A DNA stretch of 64,000 nucleotides from Rubrivivax albus (GCF_004016515.1 NZ_SACT01000007.1:186001-250000); one strand, 5' to 3'. Positions 46,119-54,924 are shown, numbered from the stretch's first letter. The notes: generated by a model from the sequence alone, not told the origin. Made by a program: numbers and translations.

Positions 46119-46207
46119 TGACATGAAAACCCCACGCTCACTTCGTTCGCTGCCCCCCGAGGGGGCTGTCAGTACCTTCGGAACGGCCGGGCGGTACTGA
46201 CATGAAA
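46119..46207. mobile_element. short non-autonomous hairpin element bounded by a 10-bp direct repeat
   Basis: TGACATGAAA occurs at 46119-46128 and again at 46198-46207, with about 70 bp between. The insert contains GCCCCC-CGA-GGGGGC (46152-46166) and a second stem GTCAGTACC/GGTACTGAC (46168-46176 with 46193-46201), and no protein domain. The direct repeat includes the ATG of the acyl-CoA dehydrogenase gene, as if the element inserted between ribosome site and start codon and duplicated the target. I recall similar sequences between genes in Burkholderiales. The exact boundary is uncertain because the second stem runs into the direct repeat. Confidence 0.6.
46123..46200 (+). CDS. 25-codon leader frame running through the inserted element
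   Basis: An ATG 5 bp after GAGGA opens a 25-residue frame (MKTPRSLRSLPPEGAV...) that crosses the whole insert and stops with TGA one base before the acyl-CoA dehydrogenase ATG. The peptide is probably without function, but terminating there would let ribosomes restart at the downstream gene, which has otherwise lost its Shine-Dalgarno. Confidence 0.4.
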   Translation: MKTPRSLRSLPPEGAVSTFGTAGRY

Positions 46208-47374
46208 TTCGATGCCGACGACGCCCTGCACCTGGACGGGCAGCTCACCGAAGACGAGCGCGCCATCCGCGACGCCGCGCAGGACTACTGCCAGGGCAAG
46301 CTGCTGCCGCGCGTGCAGCTGGCCTTCCGCAACGAGACCACCGACCCCTCCATCTTCCGCGAGATGGGCGAGATCGGCCTGCTCGGCCCCACCATCCCCG
46401 AGGCCTATGGCGGCGCCGGGCTGAACTACGTGAGCTACGGCCTGATCGCGCGCGAGGTCGAGCGCGTGGATTCGGGCTACCGCAGCATGATGAGCGTGCA
46501 GAGCTCGCTGGTGATGGTGCCGATCAACGCCTTCGGCACCGAGGCGCAGAAGCAGAAGTACCTGCCCAAGCTGGCGCGCGGCGAATGGATCGGCTGCTTC
46601 GGCCTGACCGAGCCCGACCACGGCAGCGACCCTGGCAGCATGATCACGCGCGCGAAAAGCGTGCCCGGTGGCTACAGCTTGAGCGGCGCGAAGATGTGGA
46701 TCACCAACAGCCCGATCGCCGATGTCTTCGTCGTCTGGGCCAAGGACGACAGCGGCGCCATCCGCGGCTTCATCCTCGAGAAGGGCATGAAGGGGCTGAG
46801 CGCGCCGGCGGTGCACGGCAAGGTGGGCCTGCGCGCCAGCCTCACCGGCGAGATCGTGATGGACCAGGTGTTCGTGCCCGAGGAGAACGCCTTCCCCGAG
46901 GTGCGCGGCCTCAAGGGCCCGTTCACCTGCCTGAACAGCGCGCGCTACGGCATCGCCTGGGGCGCGATGGGCGCGGCCGAGGACTGCTACCGCCGCGCCC
47001 GCCAGTACGTGCTGGACCGCAAACAGTTCGGCCGCCCGCTGGCCGCCAACCAGCTGGTGCAGAAGAAGCTGGCCGACATGCTCACCGAGATCACCCTGGG
47101 CCTGCAGGGCTGCCTGCGCCTGGGCCGGATGAAGGACGAGGGCACGGCAGCGGTGGAGATCACCAGCATCATGAAGCGCAACAGCTGCGGCAAGGCGCTG
47201 GACATCGCCCGCACCGCGCGCGACATGATGGGTGGCAATGGCATCAGCGACGAGTACGGCGTCGCCCGCCACCTGGTGAACCTGGAGGTGGTGAACACCT
47301 ACGAGGGCACGCACGACATCCACGCGCTGATCCTGGGCCGCGCGATCACCGGGATCCAGGCCTTCACGGCCTGA
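46202..47374 (+). CDS. gcdH: Acyl-CoA dehydrogenase, glutaryl-CoA dehydrogenase type
   Basis: A 390-residue flavoprotein. FGLTEPDHGSDPGSM and KMWITNSPIADVFVVWAK (FAD and substrate binding), the Arg in GLRASLTGEIVMDQVFVPEENAFP, and the C-terminal MMGGNGISDEYGVARHLVNLEVVNTYEGTHDIHALILGRAITG carry the glutaryl-CoA dehydrogenase signature, with the catalytic Glu near residue 368. It oxidises and decarboxylates glutaryl-CoA to crotonyl-CoA, the common outlet of aromatic-CoA pathways. It is the last gene of the operon and its start was disturbed by a small element. Confidence 0.91.
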   Translation: MKFDADDALHLDGQLTEDERAIRDAAQDYCQGKLLPRVQLAFRNETTDPSIFREMGEIGLLGPTIPEAYGGAGLNYVSYGLIAREVERVDSGYRSMMSVQSSLVMVPINAFGTEAQKQKYLPKLARGEWIGCFGLTEPDHGSDPGSMITRAKSVPGGYSLSGAKMWITNSPIADVFVVWAKDDSGAIRGFILEKGMKGLSAPAVHGKVGLRASLTGEIVMDQVFVPEENAFPEVRGLKGPFTCLNSARYGIAWGAMGAAEDCYRRARQYVLDRKQFGRPLAANQLVQKKLADMLTEITLGLQGCLRLGRMKDEGTAAVEITSIMKRNSCGKALDIARTARDMMGGNGISDEYGVARHLVNLEVVNTYEGTHDIHALILGRAITGIQAFTA

Positions 47375-47472
47375 TCCGCCCATCTTCGGCATCGCTGCAT
47401 CCGCCGGCGCGGCGGCTGCGTAAGGGGTGGGGACGGCGCCGTCGGCGCCGCACTTCAACCCTGGAGATGCCC

Positions 47473-48012
47473 ATGTCCCTGACGCTTCGTTCCTTCGTGC
47501 CCGCTGCGGCGGCGCTGTCCCTGGCCGCCCTGGCGGCCACCGCCTTCGCCGCCGCCCATGGCGGCATGGCCGTGCCCGAGCCGGTGCGCGTGCCCGCCGG
47601 CCACAAGGTGGCGCTGGAGACGGTGGGCGTCGGCGAGATCACCTACGAGTGCCGCACCAAGGACGGCGCCCACGCCTGGGTCTTCGCAGGCCCGGACGCC
47701 GAACTGCGCGGCCGCGACGGCCAGCGCATCGGCCGCTACTTCGGCCCGCCGGCCACCTGGCAGGCCGCCGATGGCTCGGCCATCACCGGCAAGCAGCTGG
47801 CCGTGGCGCCGGGTGGCGACGGCAACATCCCGCTGCAGCTGGTGGAAGCCAACCCGGCCACCGGCGCCGGCCGCATGCAGGGCGTGACCCACGTGCAGCG
47901 CCTGGCCACACGCGGCGGCGTGGCGCCGGCCACCACCTGCGACGCCAGCCGCATGGGGGCCAAGGAGATCGTGCGCTACCAGGCCGACTACGTGTTCTGG
48001 ACGAAGGGCTGA
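47473..48012 (+). CDS. DUF3455 domain-containing exported protein
   Basis: A 179-residue protein with signal peptide MSLTLRSFVPAAAALSLAALAATAFA. The mature part matches DUF3455: VPAGHKVALETVGVGEITYECR, AWVFAGPDAELRGRDGQRIGRYFGPPATWQAADGS, LVEANPATGAGRMQGVTHVQRLATRGG and MGAKEIVRYQADYVFW. Two Cys (in YECR and TTCDA) could pair. Function unknown; these are small secreted beta-rich proteins. ATG 47473 was chosen over one two codons earlier because GGAG lies 6 bp upstream. The 98 bp before it contain only short GC palindromes. Confidence 0.82.
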   Translation: MSLTLRSFVPAAAALSLAALAATAFAAAHGGMAVPEPVRVPAGHKVALETVGVGEITYECRTKDGAHAWVFAGPDAELRGRDGQRIGRYFGPPATWQAADGSAITGKQLAVAPGGDGNIPLQLVEANPATGAGRMQGVTHVQRLATRGGVAPATTCDASRMGAKEIVRYQADYVFWTKG

Positions 48013-48049
48013 TCGGCCAAACGCGACACCGGCGACACCGGCGACACCG

Positions 48050-48074
48050 CGCGCGCGATACGAGATCGCGCGCG
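48050..48074. terminator. 10-bp inverted repeat after the DUF3455 gene
   Basis: CGCGCGCGAT and ATCGCGCGCG around ACGAG, 38 bp after the DUF3455 stop. A strong stem without a T-run; a Rho-dependent or structural end of the transcript is possible. Three direct copies of GCGACACCG precede it. Confidence 0.4.
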
Positions 48075-48158
48075 ACGCGTGCCATCGGGGCGGGGGATGG
48101 GCAGGTGCCGATGCGCTGCGCAGACTGCGGCGCGACACCACAGCACGGAAGCCGCCCC

Positions 48159-49007
48159 ATGCCCCACGCGCCTGCATCGACGAATCGTCCTGGCCTCGCC
48201 ACCCTGGTGGCCGGCCTGGCCTTCTGCGGCCTGGCCCAGGCCGCGGCACCGGGCAGCATCGTCACCGGGACCCTCGGCGCCAGCGCCGGCGGTTCAGACG
48301 GCCACGGCACGGTGGATCTCGGCCTGTGGGCACAGCCCCACACCTCGGGCGAGTCCACCGGCTTCGACAACAGCGTCACCTGGCGCAGCGAAGGTGGGCT
48401 GCTCGCGGCCGATGGCAGCACGCTTCTGTACGCGGCGGTCGGGCCCGACCCCGCAACCAGCTTCAGCCAGCTGCAGAGCCAGTGGTCCGCCCAGTTCTTC
48501 AATGCCGGCACGGCGCCCGGTACGCTGTCCTTCGACGTGATCATCGACGCCGTCATCGTCGAACGCGTGGACTTCGAAGGCATCTGGGTGCCTACCGGTG
48601 GCGACCTGGACTGGCTGGCCCAAGCCCACGCCAGCGTCGCCTGGCGCCAGCACTACCCGCTGGGCGGTGCCGACAGCGGCACCCTGGACTTCACGCAGAG
48701 CGGCAGCACCACGCTGTCGTTCCGCAGTGCCGTGCTGCAGCCCGGCGAGCAGTTCGGCCTCACGCTGGACAGCACGGCCTTTGCCCAGGCCGCCAGCGGG
48801 CTGACGCTGACCTGCCTGCAGGCCGTGCCGGTGCTGGGCGGCTGCGACCTGCGCCCGGCCGACGGCCACGCGAGCGTGAACCTCATGCTGCGCATCGACG
48901 GCCTGCAGGTCAGCGCGGTGCCCGAGCCGGCAAGTGCACTGATGGTCGGCGGCGGGCTGGCGTTGCTGGTGGGTGCCGCTCGCCGCCGCCGCGCCAGCTT
49001 CAGCTGA
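48159..49007 (+). CDS. PEP-CTERM sorting-signal exported protein
   Basis: A 282-residue protein. The N-terminal segment LATLVAGLAFCGLAQAAAP is a signal peptide, preceded by a polar stretch that leaves the start uncertain (an ATG at 48111 is also possible). The mature body is rich in Gly, Ser and Thr and in beta-strands, typical of extracellular matrix proteins. The C-terminus is a complete PEP-CTERM signal: VPEPASA, a hydrophobic helix LMVGGGLALLVGAA, and RRRR. An exosortase elsewhere in the genome should process it. Its last 8 nt overlap the convergent xdhC gene. Confidence 0.88.
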   Translation: MPHAPASTNRPGLATLVAGLAFCGLAQAAAPGSIVTGTLGASAGGSDGHGTVDLGLWAQPHTSGESTGFDNSVTWRSEGGLLAADGSTLLYAAVGPDPATSFSQLQSQWSAQFFNAGTAPGTLSFDVIIDAVIVERVDFEGIWVPTGGDLDWLAQAHASVAWRQHYPLGGADSGTLDFTQSGSTTLSFRSAVLQPGEQFGLTLDSTAFAQAASGLTLTCLQAVPVLGGCDLRPADGHASVNLMLRIDGLQVSAVPEPASALMVGGGLALLVGAARRRRASFS

Positions 49008-50004
49008 CGCAGCCGACTTCCATCACCGCCTGCGCCCGCACCGCCACCGGCGCGTCGATGCGGTAGCCGTAGCGCACCGCGGTCAGCTCAGCGAGGATGC
49101 TGATGGCAATCTCCGGCGGCGTGCGCGCGCCATTCTTCAGCCCCACCGGGCCATGCAGGCGGTCGAGCTGGGCGTCGGTCATGCCGAAGTGCTCCTTCAG
49201 CCGCTCGCGCCGCTTGGCCTGGTTGGCGCGCGAGCCGATGGCGCCCACGTAGAACGCCGACGAGGCCAGCGCCTCCATCAGCGCCAGGTCGTCGAGCTTG
49301 GGGTCGTGCGTGAGCGCGATCACCGCCGTGTGGCCGTCGATCTTCAGCGCCTGCAGCAGGTCGTCGGGCATCTCGCGGCGGAGCGTCACGCCGTCGACGG
49401 CGAAGATGTCGGCGTATTCCTCGCGCGGGTCGCAGACGACGACCTGGTAGTCCAGCGCGCGCGACATCTCCGCCAGGTACTGCGTCATCTGGCCGGCGCC
49501 GATGATCACCAGCCGCCAGTGCGGGCCCAGGTGGGTGGTCAGCGTCGTGTCGGTGAGTTGCAGCTCATCGGTGTCGCCGGCGGTTTCCAGGGTGACGGCC
49601 CCGCTGGCGATGTCCAGCACGCGGCGCACGCGTTCGCCACGCTGCAGGCGCTCCAGCAGCACGGGCATCTGCGTGTGCGCCGCCACCGGCTCCAGCACCA
49701 GCTCGATCAGGCCGCCGCAGGGCAGGCCGAAGCGGTGCGCGGCGTCGGCGTCGATGCCGTAGCGCACCACGCGCGGCCGGCCTTCGGCCAGCACGCCCTG
49801 GCGGGCCTTGTCGATCAGGTCGTCCTCGATGCAGCCGCCGGAGACCGAGCCGGTGATCAGCCCGTCGTCGCGGATGGCCACGATGCTGCCCGGCGGCCGC
49901 GGCGCCGAGCCCCAGGTGCGGGTGATCGTGGCCATGACCACGCCGTGGCCGTCGGCGTGCCATTGCGCCACCTGGCGCATGACCTGCAGGTCGATGTTGT
50001 CCAT
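49000..50004 (-). CDS. XdhC/CoxI family molybdo-enzyme maturation protein
   Basis: A 334-residue protein. The N-terminal XdhC/CoxF domain has VVMATITRTWGSAPRPPGSIVAIRDDG and GSVSGGCIEDDLI with a conserved Cys. The C-terminal Rossmann domain has LVIIGAGQMTQYLAEMSRALDYQVVVCDPREEYA and FYVGAIGSRANQAKRRERL. XdhC proteins insert sulfurated molybdenum cofactor into xanthine-dehydrogenase-family enzymes. No molybdo-hydroxylase subunits are in the window, so the client is encoded elsewhere. It starts on the last base of the upstream regulator stop (TGATG). Confidence 0.92.
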   Translation of the reverse strand: MDNIDLQVMRQVAQWHADGHGVVMATITRTWGSAPRPPGSIVAIRDDGLITGSVSGGCIEDDLIDKARQGVLAEGRPRVVRYGIDADAAHRFGLPCGGLIELVLEPVAAHTQMPVLLERLQRGERVRRVLDIASGAVTLETAGDTDELQLTDTTLTTHLGPHWRLVIIGAGQMTQYLAEMSRALDYQVVVCDPREEYADIFAVDGVTLRREMPDDLLQALKIDGHTAVIALTHDPKLDDLALMEALASSAFYVGAIGSRANQAKRRERLKEHFGMTDAQLDRLHGPVGLKNGARTPPEIAISILAELTAVRYGYRIDAPVAVRAQAVMEVGCVS

Positions 50005-51137
50005 CAGCGGTCTCCGGAATCCGAACGGTGCGACGGCCTGGGCGTCTTGAAGTGCCACCAGGGCAGCGCGCGCGTGAGCGACAGCACCTCGCCGGCCTGA
50101 TGCGGCGTGTAGCCCGGCAGCGTGGCCAGCGCGTCGCGCCAGGCCGGGCTGGCCAGGGCCTGGCGCAGCAACTGCACCGCGGGGTGCTCCAGCGTGTCGG
50201 CCAGGCAGACGAGGAAGTAGTCCTCCTCGATCAGCGGCACGAAGCCCAGGCCGAAGGCACGCGCCGCCGCCTCGATGCCGATGCCGGCATCGCCCAGGCC
50301 GCTGGCCACCGCGGCGGCCACCGCCACGTGGCTGTCCTCGACGATGCCGGCGCAGCTCTGCCAGGCGGCCTCGCCGATGCCCTCGACGGCACACAGGTGG
50401 TCGGTGAGCAGCCGCGTGCCCGAGCCCGGCTGGCGCTGCACGAAGCGCGCACCGTGCGCCGGCAAGTCGGCCAGCTGGCGCAGCGCCAGCGGGTTGCCCT
50501 TGGCCACCATCAGGCCCTGGGTGCGGCGCATGGCGCCGATGAGCTTGTGGCGGCCCGGCTTGAGCAGCGGCTTGAGCCCGGCGGCGAACACCGCATGCCG
50601 GCCTTCCAGCGGCGGCACGTGGAAGCCGGCCACCAGGCAGCGGCCTTCTGCCAGCGACCGCAGCGCGTCCATGCTGCCGGCAAAGCGCAGGTCCACGTGC
50701 AGGCCATGGCTGGCGCCGGCACGCTGGCGCAGCAACGGCAGCGCCAGGTCGTGGCTGGCGTGCACCGCCAGCACCTGCTGGGACCCGTCCAGCGCCTCGG
50801 CCAGCACGTGTTCCAGTTCGGCACGCAGGGCCTCGATGTGCGGCGTCATGCGCGTGCGCGCCCGGCTCTCGGCCCACAGCAGGCGGTCGGCAAAGGGTGT
50901 CAGCCGCGCCGGCTGGCCCTGGGCCCAGGTGACGAGCTTCTCGCCCATCACGTCCTCCCAGTGTTTCAGCTGGCCCCAGGTGTGGCGGTACGACGCACCC
51001 AGCGCGTTGGCTGCGTGCTGGATTGAGCCGTGGTCGCGCACCGCGCTGAGCAGGTCGAACAGCGGGTTCTGCACGTCGGCGCCCGACTGGCCGCCGGCCT
51101 GGAAGCTGTACTGGAGGTGGATACCGCGCTGGCGCAT
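50004..51137 (-). CDS. ModE-type HTH regulator fused to a periplasmic-binding-like sensor domain
   Basis: A 377-residue protein. Residues about 15-105 form a ModE-like winged helix: NPLFDLLSAVRDHGSIQHAANALGASYRHTWGQLKHWEDVMGEKLV. Residues about 125-350 form a type II PBP-like (COG1910-type) domain: LAVHASHDLALPLLRQRAG, GLMVAKGNPLALRQLADL, FVQRQPGSGTRLLTDHL and VAAAVASGLGDAGIGIEAAARAFGLGFVPLIEEDYFLVC. No membrane segment or signal peptide, so it is a cytoplasmic regulator whose ligand is probably molybdate, tungstate or Mo-cofactor. It is coupled to xdhC and divergent from the MoxR operon over 93 bp. Confidence 0.88.
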   Translation of the reverse strand: MRQRGIHLQYSFQAGGQSGADVQNPLFDLLSAVRDHGSIQHAANALGASYRHTWGQLKHWEDVMGEKLVTWAQGQPARLTPFADRLLWAESRARTRMTPHIEALRAELEHVLAEALDGSQQVLAVHASHDLALPLLRQRAGASHGLHVDLRFAGSMDALRSLAEGRCLVAGFHVPPLEGRHAVFAAGLKPLLKPGRHKLIGAMRRTQGLMVAKGNPLALRQLADLPAHGARFVQRQPGSGTRLLTDHLCAVEGIGEAAWQSCAGIVEDSHVAVAAAVASGLGDAGIGIEAAARAFGLGFVPLIEEDYFLVCLADTLEHPAVQLLRQALASPAWRDALATLPGYTPHQAGEVLSLTRALPWWHFKTPRPSHRSDSGDR

Positions 51138-51230
51138 GGTGCAGGGAAGATACCGCATGCGCTTGCGCCGGGTCAGATCGGGGTCAACCCGCAGGGCCGC
51201 CGCGGGCCCTGGCGCCGCGACAATGGGCGT

Positions 51231-52616
51231 ATGGCCCTGCCGACGCCCACCCGCCTGCATGCCCTGCTCGACGCGCTGAGCGCCGGCCTGCTGGAACGCG
51301 AGGCCGCGGTGCGGCTGATGCTGCTGACGGCACTGACCGGTGCGCACGTGCTGCTGCTCGGCCCGCCCGGCACGGCCAAGAGCGAACTCGCGCGGCGGCT
51401 GCAGCAGGCCTTTGCCGACGCGCCCTGGTTCGAGCGCCTGCTCACGCGCTTCTCCACGCCGGAGGAGCTGTTCGGCCCGCTGTCGCTGAAGGCGCTGGAG
51501 GAAGACCGCTACGAGCGCCTGACCGCCGGCTTCCTGCCGACCGCCGGCGTGGCCTTCCTCGACGAGGTCTACAAGGCCAACTCCGCCATCCTGAACGCGC
51601 TGCTGACGCTGCTGCACGAGCGTGTGTTCGACAACGGCAGCGGCCGTTTGCCGGTGCCGCTGGTGTGTGTGGTCGGCGCCAGCAACGAGGGGCCGGCCGA
51701 CGAGGCGCTGCTGGCCTTCCACGACCGGTTCCTGGTGCGCGTGCCGGTGGCCCCGGTGGCCGACGAGAGTTTCGCGGCCCTGCTGCAACTGGACGCCGGC
51801 TGTGTCAACGTGACACAGCCGCTCACCACCGCCGAGCGCGCCGCCGTGGCCCAGGCGGCGTCGGCCGTGGCCCTGGGTGAAGACCTGCTGGCCGCCTGCG
51901 CCGCCCTGCGCACGCGCCTGGCGGCCGACGGCCAGCCACTGTCGGACCGCCGCTGGCGCCAGTGGATGGACCTGCTGCGCACCGCCGCGGCCACCGAGGG
52001 CCGATCCACCACCGATGCGCTGGACCTGTGGACCGCCCCCTACGTGGCCGCCGCCGGCCCGGCGCAGGTGCCGGCGCTGCAGGCCTGGGTGGATGCCGAG
52101 ATCGCCCAGGCGGTGCCGCAGGACGCCCCCTGGCTCACGCGCGCGGTCGAGGCCTTCGAGATGCAGCTGCAGGTGGAGCAGATGGCGCCGGCCGACGGCG
52201 CTGAAGGCGACGACGCGGCCGGCAAGCTGGCGCTGGCGCGGTCGATCGGTGGCGCGGAGGGGGACGGCGGCATGCTGCGCATCGTCTCCGCCACGCTGGA
52301 AGACCGGCTGCGCCGCCGCTGGAGCCCGGTGCATGTGCAGGCGCGGCTGGACCAGATCGACCAGATCGCCGCCCAGGCCAGCACCGCCCGCGGTGACGTG
52401 GCGGCGCAGGCGCAGGCGCTGGCCACCCGCCTCGCCGGCCGGGTGTGGCTGCCGCCGGGGCTGGCCGCGCGCTGGCAGGCTGCGCATGCGCACACGCTGG
52501 CCGTGTTGGACACCCTGCTGGCGCGGCTGGCCGCCACCCGCGCCGGTTTCGCCGCCCAGCCACAGGACGACACGCTGCCGGCGGTGACGCCGGCCGCGGT
52601 CGACGTCGGCGCGTGA
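51231..52616 (+). CDS. MoxR-family AAA ATPase, RavA-like
   Basis: A 461-residue AAA+ protein: Walker A GPPGTAKS (44-51), the MoxR landmark FSTPEELFGPLSLKALEEDRYERLTAGFLPTA, Walker B VAFLDEVYKANSAILNALLTLLHER and sensor 1 VVGASNEGP. The C-terminal half (about 200-461) is helical and resembles RavA more than short CoxD/MoxR ATPases. MoxR ATPases work with VWA partners as remodelling chaperones, often for metalloenzyme maturation. The partner gene overlaps its stop. ATG 51231 keeps the complete helix before Walker A. Confidence 0.9.
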   Translation: MALPTPTRLHALLDALSAGLLEREAAVRLMLLTALTGAHVLLLGPPGTAKSELARRLQQAFADAPWFERLLTRFSTPEELFGPLSLKALEEDRYERLTAGFLPTAGVAFLDEVYKANSAILNALLTLLHERVFDNGSGRLPVPLVCVVGASNEGPADEALLAFHDRFLVRVPVAPVADESFAALLQLDAGCVNVTQPLTTAERAAVAQAASAVALGEDLLAACAALRTRLAADGQPLSDRRWRQWMDLLRTAAATEGRSTTDALDLWTAPYVAAAGPAQVPALQAWVDAEIAQAVPQDAPWLTRAVEAFEMQLQVEQMAPADGAEGDDAAGKLALARSIGGAEGDGGMLRIVSATLEDRLRRRWSPVHVQARLDQIDQIAAQASTARGDVAAQAQALATRLAGRVWLPPGLAARWQAAHAHTLAVLDTLLARLAATRAGFAAQPQDDTLPAVTPAAVDVGA

Positions 52617-54085
52617 ACCTCGACGCGCCCTACGACCGCCTGCCGGCCCTGCCGCGCACGCTGTGGCTGCCGGCGCTGACCACGTCGGCCGGCGAGCGCG
52701 GCCGCCGGCTGGACGACACCCGCGCCTGGCTCACGGCGCTGCAAGCGGGCGAATTGCCGCCCGCCGCGCTGGACTTCGGCGACCCCGAGGCCACGCCACC
52801 GCTGCGCCGTGTGGTGGGCGAGCTGGGCCTGCCCGCGCTGTGCCAGGGCGTGCCCGACCTGGCCGAGCAGGTGCTGCGCACCCTGCTGTGGCACCTGGAC
52901 CGCCTCGTCGACCTGCAGCCGCGGCAGACGCGCGCAGCGGCCATCGCCCAGGTGCGCGACGAGTTCCGCGCGGCATGGGACGAGCAGACCACCGGCCTGG
53001 AAGAGGATCTGGCCCTGCTCCAGGGCCTGGGTGATCTGGCCCACCTGCGCTGGGACGCGCTGCGCGGCCAGTTGCGCAGCCGCCCCTGGCAGCTGGCACG
53101 CCGCGCCGCCGAGCGCCTGGCGCAGCTGCCGGCGCTGGTGGCGCTGATCCAGGCCCTGGGCCGCGCCGAGCGCAGCGTGCAGGCGCCGCCCGCGCCCGAC
53201 CTGGACCCGGCCGCGTGCCGGCCGCGCCCGCTGCGCGCGGTGGAGACGCGCCTCCCCGATGCGCCCGGCGAGGTCACCGGCGTGCACTTCTCCGGCCGCC
53301 TGGACCGCATGCTGCCGGCCGAGGCCGTGCTGCTGCGGCACCCGGTCGGCGCCCGCCTGTGGCGCGCGCGCCAGGCCGAGGCGCGGCTGCTGGCCTGGCA
53401 GACCGAGGCCATACTGACCGACTGGCGCCCCGACCCCCTGGCCCGCCCGCAAGCGGCGGCCGCGGACCGTGCGGCCGCGCCGCTGGACCGCGGCCCCATC
53501 CTGCTGTGCCTGGACACTTCCGGCTCGATGCGCGGCGCGCCGGAGAACATCGCCAAGGCCGTGGTCATCGCCGCGCTGCGCGCCGCCCACGCCGCCGGGC
53601 GCGGCTGCCGGCTGATCGCCTTCGGCGGCCCGGGCGAACTGTTCGAACGCGACCTGGGCCGTGGCGCCGCCGGCCTGGAAGCACTGCTGGACCTGATGGG
53701 CCAGGGCTTCGACGGCGGCACCGACGTGCAGGCCCCCATCGAACGCGCCGTGCAGTCGGTGCACGACGCGCGCTGGCGCAGCGCCGACCTGCTGATCGTC
53801 AGCGACGGCGAGTTCGGCTGCACGCCGCAGACGCTGGCGCAACTGGACGACGCCCGCGCGCGCTTCGGCCTGCGCGTGCAGGGCGTGCTGGTGGGCGACC
53901 GCGAGACGCTCGGCCTGCTGGAGACCTGCGACGCCATCCACTGGGTGCGCGACTGGCGCCGCCACGCCGACGCAGCCCAGGGTGCCGAGGCACAGGGATT
54001 CTCGCCGGTGCACAGCAAGAGCCTGACGGCGCTGTACTTTCCGGGCGCGCTCTCGTCGCGCGCCGCCAGACACACGCCGACATGA
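52613..54085 (+). CDS. VWA domain protein, ViaA/CoxE-like
   Basis: A 490-residue protein whose GTG start overlaps the ATPase stop (GTGA). Residues about 1-280 are helical, the binding region typical of ViaA-type partners. About 290-470 is a von Willebrand A domain with a complete MIDAS: DTSGSM at 301-306, the Thr in GFDGGTDVQAPIERAV, and LLIVSDGEF. It is the expected adaptor of the MoxR ATPase. Size and layout match RavA-ViaA, yet neighbours point to molybdenum enzymes as in the CoxD-CoxE pair. Confidence 0.89.
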   Translation: MNLDAPYDRLPALPRTLWLPALTTSAGERGRRLDDTRAWLTALQAGELPPAALDFGDPEATPPLRRVVGELGLPALCQGVPDLAEQVLRTLLWHLDRLVDLQPRQTRAAAIAQVRDEFRAAWDEQTTGLEEDLALLQGLGDLAHLRWDALRGQLRSRPWQLARRAAERLAQLPALVALIQALGRAERSVQAPPAPDLDPAACRPRPLRAVETRLPDAPGEVTGVHFSGRLDRMLPAEAVLLRHPVGARLWRARQAEARLLAWQTEAILTDWRPDPLARPQAAAADRAAAPLDRGPILLCLDTSGSMRGAPENIAKAVVIAALRAAHAAGRGCRLIAFGGPGELFERDLGRGAAGLEALLDLMGQGFDGGTDVQAPIERAVQSVHDARWRSADLLIVSDGEFGCTPQTLAQLDDARARFGLRVQGVLVGDRETLGLLETCDAIHWVRDWRRHADAAQGAEAQGFSPVHSKSLTALYFPGALSSRAARHTPT

Positions 54086-54924
54086 ACGCACCGGGCTACG
54101 TCACCGAATCGCTGGCGCTGCTGCAGGCCTTCGCGGGCCGGGCGCCACTGCCGCGCGTGAAGGCGCTGCACCTGCCGCCGCCCCCGCCGCCGGGCGGCAT
54201 GCGCGGCGAGTTCTGCGCGCTGGAACTCGAGGACGGCTCGCTGGGCCTGTCCTACGTGCTGCTGGGCGACACCTGGGCCCAGCTGACGGCCCATGCGGCC
54301 AGTCATCTTCAGGCCGGCGACGATCCGCTGGTCGTCGCGCAGGGCTATGCCAGCGGCAGCACGCTGGTGCGCACGATCGGCTTTGCCGCGGTCAACGCGC
54401 TCACGCGTTGCCTGTGCACGCGAGCCGGGTTCGTGCCGCCGAGCAGCCGCGACAGCCTGGGCCAGCTCGACCCGCAGCCGGGCGAGACCATCGGCATGGT
54501 CGGCCACTTCACGCCGCTGCTGCCGCGGCTCACCGCGGCGGGCGCGCAGGTGGTGGTGCTGGAACTGCGCGAAGACCTGGTGGGCGAGCGCGACGGCGTG
54601 CGGGTGACGCTGGACGCGGCGGAACTGCGCGGCTGCCGCAAGGTGCTGGCCACCGGCACCCTGCTGCTGAACCACACGCTCGAGCCGGTGCTGGCGCAGT
54701 GCGCCGCGGCCGAACGCCTGGTGCTGGTGGGCCCCAGCGTGGGTGGGCCGCCCGACCCGCTGTTCGCCCGCGGCATCACGCTGCTGGGCGGCAGCTGGGT
54801 CGAGGACCCGGCGGCCTTCATCGACACGCTCACCGCCGGCACGCCGGCCGGCGGCAGCCTGCGCAAGGCGGCGCTGGCACCGGCCGACTGGCCGGGCTGG
54901 GACGCGCTGCTACGGAGGCTCTGA
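54082..54924 (+). CDS. DUF4213/DUF364 putative metal-chelation protein
   Basis: A 280-residue protein. The N-terminal DUF4213-type part (about 1-90) carries GDTWAQLTAHAASHLQAGDDPLV. The DUF364 part (about 95-280) has GFAAVNALTR, DPQPGETIGMVGHFTPLLPRLTAAGAQVVVLEL, GCRKVLATGTLLLNHTLEPVLAQCAAAERLVLVGPSVGGPPDPLFARGITLLGGS. Structural work on this family suggested binding or chelation of heavy metals. It is coupled to the VWA gene (ATGA). Such a protein in a MoxR-VWA operon suggests a three-part metal-insertion machine; this is inference. Confidence 0.85.
   Translation: MNAPGYVTESLALLQAFAGRAPLPRVKALHLPPPPPPGGMRGEFCALELEDGSLGLSYVLLGDTWAQLTAHAASHLQAGDDPLVVAQGYASGSTLVRTIGFAAVNALTRCLCTRAGFVPPSSRDSLGQLDPQPGETIGMVGHFTPLLPRLTAAGAQVVVLELREDLVGERDGVRVTLDAAELRGCRKVLATGTLLLNHTLEPVLAQCAAAERLVLVGPSVGGPPDPLFARGITLLGGSWVEDPAAFIDTLTAGTPAGGSLRKAALAPADWPGWDALLRRL

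Noticed and set aside
51120..51156. Direct repeat GATACCGC twice near the ModE-like regulator start as an operator
   Set aside because: Eight bases only, one copy lies inside the coding sequence, and there is no dyad symmetry or similarity to known ModE sites.
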